Source of the DNA: Actinomycetota bacterium | GTDB taxonomy: Bacteria > Actinomycetota > Acidimicrobiia > Actinomarinales > Actinomarinaceae | Assembly (NCBI GenBank): GCA_014239265.1 | Contig: JAAZZH010000008.1 | Location: 1 to 46,968, forward strand | Length of the DNA stretch: 46,968 nucleotides | Direction: 5' to 3' | Part shown: positions 35,371 to 46,492 of the stretch, piece after piece | Layout: every line of letters begins with the position of its first letter | How positions within the stretch are numbered: the first letter of the stretch is position 1 | Notes under the pieces: model-generated | The model's database searches: none | The model's input: only the letters and a program-made list of their open reading frames with translations | Told to the model about the DNA's origin: nothing | Translations under genes and position numbers: made by a program

Positions 35371-37179
35371 CTATAAGCCGTTGAAGTGTGTAAAGATTTT
35401 TCTTGCTATGCTAGGGCTTACTATCTCTTCTAAGTCTTGATAGGTAGCCTTAGAAAGTTTTTCAATAGTTTTAAATTTATCTAATACTTTTTTTGAAGAG
35501 ATGGATCCCACCCCTTCAATGGTTAGGAGTGTTTGTTTATCAAAGTTCTTTATTCTTAATCTTCGGTTTTCATTAATTGCAAACCTATGTGCTTCGTCTC
35601 TAATATTTTGCAATGTAAAAAGGGCTTCAGAGTTTTTATTTAACATAATCGACTCTTTTTTAAAAGGTTTAAAAATTTCCTCTTCTCTTTTTGCTAGACC
35701 AACAATATCAATATCCAGCTGGAGATGATCTATTACCCCTTTAGCAGATGATAATTGCCCCTTTCCCCCATCAATTAATATTAAATCTGGCTTTCTCCTG
35801 AAGCTAGGGTCATTTTCTGTATTCTTTGTTAACCTTTTGAGTCTTCTAAAAAGAACTTCCTCCATTGATTTAAAATCATCCTGTCCTTGAAATGATTTGA
35901 TGTGGAATTTTCTATACATTGATGGTTTTGATAAACCGTCCTCCATTACAACCATTGAACCGACTCTGTAATCAGGTCCTAAATTTGAAATATCGTATGC
36001 TTCTATTCGGTAAGGAATGTTGTTCAAACCTAATTTATTTTTTAACTGCTCTAAAGATCTTGATCTAAATTCTAAATCTGTCCTTCTTCTGAAATTAACG
36101 ACTCTTCGTAGCTCTTTTGCGTCAATAATTGCAGTGTCTAAGAGTTCTTTTTTCCACCCTTGCTTGGGAGTTTTTAGTACAATTCTGCGACCCCATTTGT
36201 GTGTCAGTTGTTCTTGAATGAGATCTATATACGGAAAACTGTGGCTAACAAGGATTTCTTCAGACGGTTGATTTTCAGAAAATATGGATAAGATAATCTG
36301 AGGTAAGTATTCGTCATGTTTTTTTGTATCTATAGGTTCAAATGTTTTCTTCACCTCTCCAATAATTCTTCCATTTCGTATCAGCAGACAAGATATAACT
36401 ACATCCAAATTACTTACATCTATACCTATTACATCAACAGATTTAGTATTTGAAACCATTAATGTTTGAGTTGAACGTGCATTTTCTAGATGCTCTATCA
36501 ACTTTTTAGCTTCATTAGCTTTTTCATATTCCTGATTAGAAGAATATTTTTTCATATCTGATATTTTATTGTTCACGTATACATCTGATTTCCCAGAATA
36601 AAAATTTTCAATGTTATTTAACATTTCTTTATATTCATTAGGTGGAACTGCGTCTATACATGGTCCAGCACATTTTTTTATATCATAAAGCAAACATGGT
36701 TTATTAAGTTTTTGATGTCTTTCAAAAACATTTTTAGTACAAGTTCTTACAGGGAATATGTTAATTAAATGATCTAAAGATCTTCTTGCAGCGCCAATAA
36801 ATGGGAATGGCCCAAAGTTAATATTATTTGTATGAATTTTTCTTGATACATATGCTCGTGGCCATTCTTCATTTGTGAGCGTTACATATGGATAAGATTT
36901 ATCATCTTTTAGGCGAACATTATATTTTGGCTTGTATTGCTGAATGAAAGAATACTCAGCCAGTAGCGCATCTGCTTCATTTTTTGAAGTAACGAAGCTT
37001 ATTTGTGTTGCCTCTGAAGTTAATCTTTTTATCTTCCAAGTCGAATTCTCACGAAAGTAGGAGGGAACTCTTTTACGAAGATTTTTAGCTTTTCCTACAT
37101 AAAGTGGATCATTGTATTTATCTTTAAATATATATATTCCAGGATTTTCTGGAATCTCATTTGTTTTTATTTTATCCAT
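35371..37179 (-). CDS. uvrC: Excinuclease ABC subunit C
   Basis: 602 aa; GIYIFKDKYNDPLYVGKAKNLRKRVPSYF GIY-YIG, RIEAYDISNLGPDYRVGSMVV, LILIDGGKGQLSSA, C-terminal HhH. Confidence 0.98.
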   Translation of the reverse strand: MDKIKTNEIPENPGIYIFKDKYNDPLYVGKAKNLRKRVPSYFRENSTWKIKRLTSEATQISFVTSKNEADALLAEYSFIQQYKPKYNVRLKDDKSYPYVTLTNEEWPRAYVSRKIHTNNINFGPFPFIGAARRSLDHLINIFPVRTCTKNVFERHQKLNKPCLLYDIKKCAGPCIDAVPPNEYKEMLNNIENFYSGKSDVYVNNKISDMKKYSSNQEYEKANEAKKLIEHLENARSTQTLMVSNTKSVDVIGIDVSNLDVVISCLLIRNGRIIGEVKKTFEPIDTKKHDEYLPQIILSIFSENQPSEEILVSHSFPYIDLIQEQLTHKWGRRIVLKTPKQGWKKELLDTAIIDAKELRRVVNFRRRTDLEFRSRSLEQLKNKLGLNNIPYRIEAYDISNLGPDYRVGSMVVMEDGLSKPSMYRKFHIKSFQGQDDFKSMEEVLFRRLKRLTKNTENDPSFRRKPDLILIDGGKGQLSSAKGVIDHLQLDIDIVGLAKREEEIFKPFKKESIMLNKNSEALFTLQNIRDEAHRFAINENRRLRIKNFDKQTLLTIEGVGSISSKKVLDKFKTIEKLSKATYQDLEEIVSPSIARKIFTHFNGL

Positions 37180-39990
37180 TTAAAGCAAAGATTTTAGATA
37201 TTTGCCAGTAAGTGAATTCTTGTCTCTTACGATACTTTCGGGTGTTCCAGTAGCTACAATTTTACCACCATTCTCGCCCCCCTCTGGACCCAGATCAATT
37301 ACCCAATCAGAGTTTTTCACTACATCAAGGTTGTGCTCAATAACTACTACTGTATTTCCCTTATCAACAAGCATGTGCAACACTTCAAGTAATTTTTGGA
37401 CGTCCGCAAAGTGAAGTCCTGTTGTGGGTTCATCTAGGATATACATTGTTTGACCTGTAGAACGTTTGCTTAATTCCTTAGCAAGCTTAACCCTTTGAGC
37501 TTCTCCCCCAGAAAGTGTTGTAGCTGCTTGCCCTAATGTAATATAAGATAGCCCAACATCATCTAATGTTTTGATTATTTTAAAAATTGAGGGCTGGTTT
37601 TCAAATATCTTCAATGAATTTTCAATAGTTGAGTCCAGAATATCGGCAATGCTGTAGCCTTTCCATTTTATACTCAATGTTTCCGGATTGTATCTTGAAC
37701 CATCACAGTCTTCACATTTAACATAAACATCAGGTAGGAAATACATTTCGACTTTAATTGTGCCATCACCCCTGCATACTTCACACCTACCACCAGGCAC
37801 ATTGAACGAGAATCTTCCAGGTTTATATCCCCTGATTTTAGACTCTTCAGTCATGGAATATAACTTACGAATCATATCGAAGACACCAGAATAAGTGGCT
37901 GGGTTTGAGCGAGGTGTTCGTCCAATGGGTGATTGATCTATTTCAATTAACTTATCCAGGTAATTTAATCCTGAGATACTTTTGTGTATACCAGGAGGTA
38001 TCCAATTCTTTCTTGTAAATTCATTTTGAATAGCTTTAGATAAAATTTCGGTTACAAGTGTCGATTTTCCACTTCCAGAGACTCCTGTAACGGAAATAAA
38101 TTTACCAAGAGGAAACTCAACTGTGAGGTTTTTTAAATTATTTTCTTGAGCTCCTCTTAATACAATTTTTGACTTGTTTCCTTGCCTTCTTACTTTTGGG
38201 TATGGAACTTTAACTTTTCCAGAAAGGTATCTACCTGTTATAGATTTCTTAACTTGAGCAACCTCTTCCCATGTTCCAGATGCAACAATATTTCCACCTT
38301 GTTCACCAGCTCCCCAGCCAATATCGATTAGGTGATCTGATTGCTTCATGGTTTCTTCATCATGCTCTACAACCAGTACAGTGTTTCCTAGATTTCTTAG
38401 CCTTATTAGTGTTTCGATTAATTTGTTATTATCCGATTGGTGTAATCCTATGGAAGGCTCGTCTAGGACATACAAGACTCCAGTTAGACCTGAGCCAATT
38501 TGTGTGGCTAATCTAATTCTTTGAGCTTCTCCACCTGAGAGTGTTGCGGCTCCTCGATTTAATTGAAGATAACCCAGACCTACTTCGTTTAAAAAGTTTA
38601 ATCTTTCTTTTATTTCTCTAAGAATAGCTTCAGCTATCTCTTTAGAGTTTCCTGTAAGTTTTAATTTGTCAATTACATCATGAGCCTTCGTTATTGACAG
38701 TTTATTGAACTGTCCTAATGTTAATGATTTTACTTGCACCATTCTCGATCGTTCATTAAGTCTCTCACCTTCGCAACCACCGCATGGAAGTTCACGCATA
38801 AATTGCATATAGTAGTCACGAGCATGGTCTGATGTAGTTTCTTCGTAAAGTCTTTTAAACATTGGGATTATTCCAGGATATGGTCTCTCCCAAGTTCTTG
38901 AATTACCAAATCTATTTGTATATCTAATAGGAGTCTTAATTCCGTCACTTCCATTTAGTAATATATGCTTATCATTCTCGGAAAGATCTTTATAGGAAAT
39001 ATCCATTGGTATCTCAAAAAATTCACAGACACCATAAATCTGTGCTCTAAAGTATTTTCTAGTAGACATATCTGGAAATACATTTTCACCTATGCTTAAT
39101 TCTCCATTTTTAATCAATAGTTTTTCATCAATTTCATAATTTATACCAAGACCATTACACGTATTACAAGCACCAAAAGGTGAGTTGAATGAAAAGTCTC
39201 GTGGCTCAAGTTTTTCATAAGATGTTCCACATTCTAGGCAGCCTAGATTCTGACTATAATTCTGGATATTTTCATTAAATCTTATATCAAGAGTTCCCCC
39301 AGTAAGCTTTAATGCTGTTTCTATAGATTGAGGTAGTCGTCTTCCTGGTGTTTTTTTAATTTTAACTCTATCTACAAGAACAGATATATCATGATTGAAG
39401 TACTTATCAAGTCTTTTTGCCTCATCAAGTCTTGTGAGTTCACCATCTATATAAACTCTTGTAAATCCATCTTTTAATAAATCCTTAAAAAGTGATTCAA
39501 ACTCACCCTTCCTGGATCTGACCACTGGAGCTAGAATCTCTATGTCTACATTTTCGCCAATAGACATGACTTGATTTACAATAAAGTCAACTGACTGTTT
39601 TTCAATTTTAGAACCACATATTGGACAGTAACTTATACCAATTCTCGCCCATAACAAACGAAGATAGTCGTGCACTTCGGTAACTGTACCTACAGTTGAT
39701 CTTGGACTTCTTGAAGATGTCTTTTGGTCAATCGCTATAGCAGGTGATAATCCCTCAATACTTTCAACATCTGGCTTTTCCATTTGTCCTAAAAATTGTC
39801 GAGCATAAGCTGATAAACTTTCAACATACCTACGCTGTCCTTCTGCATATATGGTATCAAAAGCAAGTGATGATTTACCGGATCCTGACAAACCAGTAAT
39901 TACTACAAATTTATTTTTTGGTATATCAAGTGAAATATTTTTTAAATTATGCTCTTTTGCGCCTTTTACTTTTAAATAATCTTGAGACAT
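37180..39990 (-). CDS. uvrA: Excinuclease ABC subunit A
   Basis: 936 aa; two ABC ATPase halves, zinc-finger CxxC motifs, TTLSGGEAQRIRLATQIGSGLTGVLYVLDEPSIGLHQ. Confidence 0.99.
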   Translation of the reverse strand: MSQDYLKVKGAKEHNLKNISLDIPKNKFVVITGLSGSGKSSLAFDTIYAEGQRRYVESLSAYARQFLGQMEKPDVESIEGLSPAIAIDQKTSSRSPRSTVGTVTEVHDYLRLLWARIGISYCPICGSKIEKQSVDFIVNQVMSIGENVDIEILAPVVRSRKGEFESLFKDLLKDGFTRVYIDGELTRLDEAKRLDKYFNHDISVLVDRVKIKKTPGRRLPQSIETALKLTGGTLDIRFNENIQNYSQNLGCLECGTSYEKLEPRDFSFNSPFGACNTCNGLGINYEIDEKLLIKNGELSIGENVFPDMSTRKYFRAQIYGVCEFFEIPMDISYKDLSENDKHILLNGSDGIKTPIRYTNRFGNSRTWERPYPGIIPMFKRLYEETTSDHARDYYMQFMRELPCGGCEGERLNERSRMVQVKSLTLGQFNKLSITKAHDVIDKLKLTGNSKEIAEAILREIKERLNFLNEVGLGYLQLNRGAATLSGGEAQRIRLATQIGSGLTGVLYVLDEPSIGLHQSDNNKLIETLIRLRNLGNTVLVVEHDEETMKQSDHLIDIGWGAGEQGGNIVASGTWEEVAQVKKSITGRYLSGKVKVPYPKVRRQGNKSKIVLRGAQENNLKNLTVEFPLGKFISVTGVSGSGKSTLVTEILSKAIQNEFTRKNWIPPGIHKSISGLNYLDKLIEIDQSPIGRTPRSNPATYSGVFDMIRKLYSMTEESKIRGYKPGRFSFNVPGGRCEVCRGDGTIKVEMYFLPDVYVKCEDCDGSRYNPETLSIKWKGYSIADILDSTIENSLKIFENQPSIFKIIKTLDDVGLSYITLGQAATTLSGGEAQRVKLAKELSKRSTGQTMYILDEPTTGLHFADVQKLLEVLHMLVDKGNTVVVIEHNLDVVKNSDWVIDLGPEGGENGGKIVATGTPESIVRDKNSLTGKYLKSLL

Positions 39991-41987
39991 TAGCTTGGTA
40001 ACTCCATAATTTCTTTTTTAATCTCTTTAAGTTCGTCCCTTAATCTAGCAGCTAATTCAAACTCTAATAAATCTGCGGCAACCTTCATTTCTTTTTCAAT
40101 ATTTTTTGAAATTTTGTATAGATCTTGCTTTGAGGCATTGCTCAAATCTATATTTGATTTGAAATCGATATCATCCCTTGATGGTCTATTTTTCTCAACC
40201 ATTTCAAGAATGTCGGTTATCTCTTTTGATATTGTTGTAGGGGTAATGCCATATTTTTTATTGTGGGCAATTTGGATTTCTCTTCTTCGCTCAGTTTCGT
40301 AAACTGACTTTGCAATTGAGTCAGTTTTTCTATCAGCATACATAATTACATAGCCATCCTTATTTCGAGCTGCTCTACCTATTGTTTGTATAAGGCTTGT
40401 CTCTGATCTTAAGAATCCTTCTTTATCTGCATCCATAATTGCTACGAGTTCTACTTCTGGTAAATCTAATCCCTCTCGTAAGAGATTTATACCGACTAAG
40501 ACATCGAATTCACCTTTTCTTAAATCGCGCAGTATTTCAATTCTTTCAAGGGTGTCTATGTCTGAATGTAGATATCTAGTTTTAATTCCCATCTTTAAAA
40601 AATAGTCACTTAAAGCTTCACTCATTTTTTTAGTTAAAGTTGTAACTAAAACTCTATTACCTCTGCCAATAACTTGATTTATCTCTTTTAATAAATCCTC
40701 AATTTGATTTTCAGTAGGCCTAATAATAATATTCGGATCTATTAATCCTGTTGGTCTAATTATTTGCTCAACAAAGTTACTTGAATTTGCATTTTCCCAC
40801 TTACCTGGAGTAGCTGAAACAAGTACGGTATTTTTAATTTTTCCTAGCCATTCTTCAAATTTTAAAGGTCTATTATCTAAAGCAGCTGGGAGTCTAAAAC
40901 CATAATCGACTAATGTTGTTTTTCTAGATTTATCACCTGCAAATTGTCCCCTTATTTGAGGTATCGCAATGTGGCTCTCGTCGACGACCATTAAAAATTC
41001 TTCCTGAAAGAAATCTAGTAATGTGTATGGAGGATCACCTGGATTTCTTCCATCAAAATATCTGGAATAATTCTCTATTCCTGAGCACACCCCTAACTCT
41101 CTCAACATCTCCAAATCAAACATAGTTCTTTGTTTAATTCTTTGAGCCTCTAATAATTTATCTTGTTTTTCAAACTTTTTTATCTGTTTATTCATATCTT
41201 TTTCAATTTGATTTAAAGCATTGTTCATGACATCCTCAGATGTTACGTAATGTGAAGCAGGAAGAATTGCTAGTTCTGTAAGTTTTTCTAATATTTCACC
41301 AGTAACAGGATCTATTCTGAGAATATTCTCGATTTCGTCACCAAAATATTCAACTCTAAAAATTGTTTCCTCATACACGGGAAATATGTCCAGGGTGTCA
41401 CCTTTAAGCCTGAATGTTCCTCTTGTGACTACAAGATCATTTCTTACGTACTGTTGTCGAATGAGTTCTTCTAACAGTTGGTCAAGTTCAAATTCCTCAC
41501 CTTTAAAAAGAGGTATAATTTTATTTTTATACTCTTGTGGAGACCCCAGTCCATATATACAAGACACAGATGAAACTACTATGACGTCTTTTCTTAGTAA
41601 CAATGCACTTGTGGCTGAATGTCTTAATCTGTCAATCTCTTCATTTATATTTGAATCTTTTTCTATAAAAGTATCTGTCCTTGGAACATAAGCTTCAGGT
41701 TGATAGTAGTCGTAATATGATACAAAATATTCAACCCTATTTTCTGGAAAAAATTGCTTAAACTCATTAGCTAGTTGAGCAGCTAATGCTTTATTTGGAG
41801 CAAGTACAAGGGAGGGCATTTGCAACTCTTCGATAAGCCAAGCTATCGTTGCAGACTTTCCAGAACCTGTAATACCCATTAAAGTTTGATAATCTAATCC
41901 ATTTGTAACACCATTTTTTAGATTTTGTATTGCTTTAGGCTGATCTCCTTGTGGTGTAAAATCAGAAATTACTTTAAACTTATTCAT
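39990..41987 (-). CDS. uvrB: Excinuclease ABC subunit B
   Basis: FTPQGDQPKAI, MGITGSGKSATIAWLI, YFVSYYDYYQPEAYVP, C-terminal UVR motif. Start set to ATG 41987 (MNKFKVIS), overlapping the coaE stop; tracked ORF extends to 42011. Confidence 0.98.
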   Translation of the reverse strand: MNKFKVISDFTPQGDQPKAIQNLKNGVTNGLDYQTLMGITGSGKSATIAWLIEELQMPSLVLAPNKALAAQLANEFKQFFPENRVEYFVSYYDYYQPEAYVPRTDTFIEKDSNINEEIDRLRHSATSALLLRKDVIVVSSVSCIYGLGSPQEYKNKIIPLFKGEEFELDQLLEELIRQQYVRNDLVVTRGTFRLKGDTLDIFPVYEETIFRVEYFGDEIENILRIDPVTGEILEKLTELAILPASHYVTSEDVMNNALNQIEKDMNKQIKKFEKQDKLLEAQRIKQRTMFDLEMLRELGVCSGIENYSRYFDGRNPGDPPYTLLDFFQEEFLMVVDESHIAIPQIRGQFAGDKSRKTTLVDYGFRLPAALDNRPLKFEEWLGKIKNTVLVSATPGKWENANSSNFVEQIIRPTGLIDPNIIIRPTENQIEDLLKEINQVIGRGNRVLVTTLTKKMSEALSDYFLKMGIKTRYLHSDIDTLERIEILRDLRKGEFDVLVGINLLREGLDLPEVELVAIMDADKEGFLRSETSLIQTIGRAARNKDGYVIMYADRKTDSIAKSVYETERRREIQIAHNKKYGITPTTISKEITDILEMVEKNRPSRDDIDFKSNIDLSNASKQDLYKISKNIEKEMKVAADLLEFELAARLRDELKEIKKEIMELPS

Positions 41988-42540
41988 TTTTCGAATCAAG
42001 GAAATTATCAAGTTGCTCTTGTAATTCTTTAAATGAAATATTTTCTACAACCAACCCAAGTGATTTCCACCAAGACTCATCTTGTTGAGTTTTAATTCGA
42101 TTATCTATATCAGTTAATGACATACCTCTTTTTTTAAGTCTGGTTCTACGTGTTTGTTCGTCAGCAAAAATAACCACAGTAGGATAAAGTTTAGAAATAT
42201 TTTTAGGGGCTGAAGCTTCTATGAATAAATGTTCTTTGGTGTCCTGTATTACTTCTAATACTCGTTCTGTTACTAAAGGATGTAGATAGTTTTCAAGTAA
42301 TCTAAGTTTTTCAGAATTTGTAAAAACATTATCTGCTAACAACTGTCTATCAATAACATTTCCTTTTAAACAATTGCTGAACTCTTCTTTTAAAAACGGT
42401 AAAGAATCATGACTTTGTAAAATTTCATTTGAAATCTGATCTAAATCAATTGTTTTAAAGTTTTTGGTTGCTAAATATTCACAAGCAGTGGATTTCCCGC
42501 TTCCTATTGGGCCTGTAATAATTGTTACTCTTGAATCCAT
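41980..42540 (-). CDS. coaE: Dephospho-CoA kinase
   Basis: ITGPIGSGKSTACEYLATKNFKTIDLDQISNEIL; between rpsA and uvrB as in other actinobacteria. Confidence 0.93.
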   Translation of the reverse strand: MDSRVTIITGPIGSGKSTACEYLATKNFKTIDLDQISNEILQSHDSLPFLKEEFSNCLKGNVIDRQLLADNVFTNSEKLRLLENYLHPLVTERVLEVIQDTKEHLFIEASAPKNISKLYPTVVIFADEQTRRTRLKKRGMSLTDIDNRIKTQQDESWWKSLGLVVENISFKELQEQLDNFLDSKNE

Positions 42541-42570
42541 ATGCTTAAGGATAAAGAATATTAGGAACTA

Positions 42571-43848
42571 TTAGGAATTTCCTATTCCTCTTTCTTTGAG
42601 TTCTTGAAGAATATTTTCTAAAGACTCATCTACACCTTCAACAGTTTGACGTTCTTGTTTTTGTTCCTGTTTTTCTTCAGATTGTGACGAGTGAGTTTTA
42701 GGAGCATTTTTCTTTTCTGCTACATCTTTCCAATTTGGGTCAGCTTGTTTGATTGAAAGATTAACTCTCCTTTTAGGTATATCAAGTTCAGTAATTTTAA
42801 TTTTGACTTTTTGACCTATAGCAAGTGCTAATTCTGGAGAATCAACTTTATCAACTGAAATCTCTGAGACGTGAACTAAGCCCTCTACACCGTTTCCAAT
42901 AGTAACAAATGCACCGAATGGAACTACTTTGGTAACTTCGCCGTCCACAATGTCATCTTGTTTGTACTGTAGTTCAAAATCTGACCATGGATCTTCTGTT
43001 ACTTGTTTAATAGATAAAGATATTCTCTCTTTGTCGTTATCTATTTCAAGAACTTTTACAGTAACGGTATCTCCAACTTTTACTACTTCATTTGGATTCT
43101 CTACGTGCCTCCATGATAATTCTGAAACATGAACTAGGCCATCCATACCACCAATATCAACGAATGCACCAAAATTAACAATTGAAGATATCTTACCTTC
43201 TTTGATATTTCCAACCTCTAAATTTTCTAAGAAACTCTTTCTTTCTCCTGATTGTTCTTGTTCTAAGTGAGCTTTTCTTGAAAGTACGATGTTATTTCTT
43301 TGACGATCTAATTCTAAAATTTTAGCTTCTATCTCTTCTCCAATATAAGAAGTTAATTCCTTTACTCTCCTTACATCAATTAAGGAAGCGGGAAGGAAAC
43401 CTCTTACACCAATGTCTACAATTAACCCACCTTTTACACTTTCAATTACTGTTCCTTTGACAGATTTGTCATTATCTGAGATCTCTTGAATATCCCCCCA
43501 GGCTTTTTCATAAATAGCTCTTTTAACAGAAAGAATAAGTCTTCCTTCATCATCCTCTTTATCTAATACAAGGGCTTGAATCCTGTCACCTTCATTTACA
43601 AGATCTTTAGGGTTTACTGATTTTCGAACTGATAATTCTCTGGATGGTATTACTCCTTCTGATTTGTAACCCACATCTACCATAACTTCGTTTCGGTCGA
43701 TACGGACAATAGTCCCCTCAATAACGTCACCATCATTAAATGTTATGAGTGTTTTTTCTAGTAAATCTGGGAAATCTTCAGGCTTGATGTCGTCTGGGAG
43801 TTCAACAACGTTTGAAGGTTCAATTACCTTCTCTTGATTATCTGTCAT
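42571..43848 (-). CDS. rpsA: 30S ribosomal protein S1 (four S1 repeats)
   Basis: 425 aa; repeated S1 motifs (GDVIEGTIVRIDRNEVMVDVGYKSEGVIP, GKISSIVNFGAFVDIGGMDGLVHVSELSW, GEVTKVVPFGAFVTIGNGVEGLVHVSEIS). Confidence 0.97.
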   Translation of the reverse strand: MTDNQEKVIEPSNVVELPDDIKPEDFPDLLEKTLITFNDGDVIEGTIVRIDRNEVMVDVGYKSEGVIPSRELSVRKSVNPKDLVNEGDRIQALVLDKEDDEGRLILSVKRAIYEKAWGDIQEISDNDKSVKGTVIESVKGGLIVDIGVRGFLPASLIDVRRVKELTSYIGEEIEAKILELDRQRNNIVLSRKAHLEQEQSGERKSFLENLEVGNIKEGKISSIVNFGAFVDIGGMDGLVHVSELSWRHVENPNEVVKVGDTVTVKVLEIDNDKERISLSIKQVTEDPWSDFELQYKQDDIVDGEVTKVVPFGAFVTIGNGVEGLVHVSEISVDKVDSPELALAIGQKVKIKITELDIPKRRVNLSIKQADPNWKDVAEKKNAPKTHSSQSEEKQEQKQERQTVEGVDESLENILQELKERGIGNS

Positions 43849-43921
43849 ATAGGTTAATTTTTTCCAATCATATTATTTTCGACTTTTAGCATAACATATC
43901 TACAGTTTTTACAAACGAATA

Positions 43922-46423
43922 TTAATTATTTGCTAAATTTTTATTATTTTTAATATTAACAAATAATGGTACTTTAAGTTGGGTTGCACTTTCCATTTCG
44001 GTGCTTATGATGTTTGTGACCTCTTCAATGTTTGCAATAGGTGTCTGAACAATAATCTCATCATGGATCTGTAGCAATAAATCTGTAGACTCTAAATCTG
44101 ATATTTTACTTTGCACCTTGAGCATTGCTATTTTCATAATATCTGCCGCTGTTCCTTGGATGGGAGCATTCATTGCAATTCTTTTTCCCATGGCTTTTAG
44201 TTGAAAGTTAGAAGAACCTAACTCTTTTATAATTCGTTTTCTTCCATAAAGTGTTTTTGTAAATCCATTTTTTTCAGCATCCGATACTATTGTGTCCAAA
44301 AAACCTTTTATTTTTGGAAACTGAGAAAAATATGCATCTATAAGTTCTTGAGCTTCATTTTTTGTAATATCAAGACTTTTGGAAAGTCCAAACGATTCCA
44401 TTCCATAAATAAGACCGAAGTTAACTTCTTTAGCCTTTCTTCTCATATCTTTTGTTACTGAATCTAAATTGATGTTAAAAATTCTAGATGCAGTTTCAGT
44501 ATGAATATCAGAATCAATAGAACTTAGGATTTCAATCATATTTTTATCAGAACTTAAATGGGCAAGTACTCGTAATTCAATTTGTGAATAGTCAGAAATA
44601 ATAAAAGTATGATTGGTGTCAGCAATAAAGAATTCGCGTATTTTTTGGCCAATATCTGTTTTATTAGGAATATTTTGGAGATTTGGTTTTTCTGAAGATA
44701 ACCGACCTGTTGTGGTTCCAAAAAGATTGTAAGTTGTATGAATTCTATTTTTAGCTGTAATTTCTGTTTTTAAACCATCAATATAGGTTGATCTTATTTT
44801 TTCATATTCTCGATATTTCAATATATATTTAGGAAGTTCGTAATCTTTTGAGAGTTCTTCAAGAACTGAACCATCCGTTGACGGGGCTCCTTTTGGAGTT
44901 TTTTTAATCACAGGAAGGTTCATGTCTTCAAATAGAACCTTAGCTAATTGTTTCGGAGAATTTAAATTAAACTCTTGCTTGGTTATCTCGATTATTTTTT
45001 TTCTATAATCAGAGATTTCTTGATTGATAATTTTTGAAAGAGTATCAATTTTTTTATTTGAAACTTTAACTCCTTTAATCTGCATAGAGTTAAGTACAGA
45101 TACAATTGGGAAATCTAATTCTTCATAAAGTTTTATTAAAGTTTTATCAGATTTGAAATTCTTTAAATCATTTATTATTTGGTTGTAATTTAAATTAAAG
45201 AATTTAATAAAGTCTTCAATTGTAGATTTTTTATTAAGAAGATTAGCTTGTTCTATATGTTTACAAACATTTAAGAGATTATCGGGTCTTTTATTGGGAT
45301 CATGTAAAAATAAGAGACAATCGTAAGCCGTAACATACTTAGTATCCAATTTAGGTAATGAAGTAAACAGTTTTTGAGTTGTTAGCGAAATGAAATCTTT
45401 ATCAATGACTACATCATCAACTAATCTTCCTGCTATTTCTTTATTAACAACATAAATATTATTCTCAAATTTAAAAAGTAATGAATTTAATGGAAAGTTT
45501 TTTGAGCTAATTTCATTTATAGTTAGGTCTGTAGTGTCAACATCAGTAGTCTCTTGTTGAGATTTATACTTTCTTATATATTTATTAAGTTCGAGCTTTG
45601 TAACTTGATCTTGTGAATCTTTCAGAACATTATCAGAGTAAAATATAGTATCTTCAATTTTGATATCAGGTATCTTAAGTTTTAAATCAGTACGAATTGT
45701 TGCTAGGTCTTTACTCATCAATAATATTTCTTTATTATCTTCAAATGAACCCTTTATTTTGGGAGTTAATTCATCTAAATTTTCATAAATAGTTTTAATA
45801 TCTTTATGTTTTTGTAATAAATTAATAGCCGTTTTTTCACCAACACCTGGTAAACCTGGGATGTTATCAGAAGGATCACCCTTTAAGGCAAGATATTCAA
45901 CATATTGCTTAGTGTTTATTCCAAATTTATTTACAAAGAATTTTTCATCGACCAAATCAACATCTGAGATACCACGTTTTGTATATAGTATTTTTGTCTT
46001 ATTAGAAATCAATTGATATGTATCTCTATCACCTGTAACAATAAGAACTTCTTTATTTTTCTGATTTAGCATCACAGAGAGAGATCCTAAAACATCATCA
46101 GCTTCATAACCTTCTTTTGAAACTTGTGGAATGTTAAACGTATCTAACAGATTGTGTAATAGAGGTACTTGAATGTTAAAATTATCAGGTGCCGACGTTC
46201 GGTTGGCTTTGTAATCTGTATATATATCATTTCTAAAAGTATTTCCTGGTAGATCCCAAGTTACGATTAATTGTTCTAATTTATAGTCTGATGTTATTTT
46301 ATTGAGCATTGATAAAAAACCATGGATAACATTTGTTGGAGTACCCTTGGAAGTCATCAGAGTTTCAGGCAAAGCATAGAAGGCCCTGAAAGCAATGCTA
46401 AAACCATCAATGAGAACAATCAT
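43922..46423 (-). CDS. polA: DNA polymerase I
   Basis: 833 aa; N-terminal 5'-nuclease (GFSIAFRAFYALPETL, VTGDRDTYQL, GLPGVGEKTA) and pol A domain (SDYSQIELRVLAHLS, RRKAKEVNFGLIYGM, LQIHDEIIVQ). Confidence 0.98.
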   Translation of the reverse strand: MIVLIDGFSIAFRAFYALPETLMTSKGTPTNVIHGFLSMLNKITSDYKLEQLIVTWDLPGNTFRNDIYTDYKANRTSAPDNFNIQVPLLHNLLDTFNIPQVSKEGYEADDVLGSLSVMLNQKNKEVLIVTGDRDTYQLISNKTKILYTKRGISDVDLVDEKFFVNKFGINTKQYVEYLALKGDPSDNIPGLPGVGEKTAINLLQKHKDIKTIYENLDELTPKIKGSFEDNKEILLMSKDLATIRTDLKLKIPDIKIEDTIFYSDNVLKDSQDQVTKLELNKYIRKYKSQQETTDVDTTDLTINEISSKNFPLNSLLFKFENNIYVVNKEIAGRLVDDVVIDKDFISLTTQKLFTSLPKLDTKYVTAYDCLLFLHDPNKRPDNLLNVCKHIEQANLLNKKSTIEDFIKFFNLNYNQIINDLKNFKSDKTLIKLYEELDFPIVSVLNSMQIKGVKVSNKKIDTLSKIINQEISDYRKKIIEITKQEFNLNSPKQLAKVLFEDMNLPVIKKTPKGAPSTDGSVLEELSKDYELPKYILKYREYEKIRSTYIDGLKTEITAKNRIHTTYNLFGTTTGRLSSEKPNLQNIPNKTDIGQKIREFFIADTNHTFIISDYSQIELRVLAHLSSDKNMIEILSSIDSDIHTETASRIFNINLDSVTKDMRRKAKEVNFGLIYGMESFGLSKSLDITKNEAQELIDAYFSQFPKIKGFLDTIVSDAEKNGFTKTLYGRKRIIKELGSSNFQLKAMGKRIAMNAPIQGTAADIMKIAMLKVQSKISDLESTDLLLQIHDEIIVQTPIANIEEVTNIISTEMESATQLKVPLFVNIKNNKNLANN

Positions 46424-46492
46424 CCTTTCATTGTAAACTTAAATTATTTTTCTCTCTTTGGATTAAATATGAAATATAATCATAGAAGTAAA

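Noticed and set aside
38271-38516. Plus-strand ORFs antisense to uvrA, uvrB, pgk, polA and other genes in the track
   Set aside because: Antisense to strongly conserved proteins, no recognisable domains, no start-site context.
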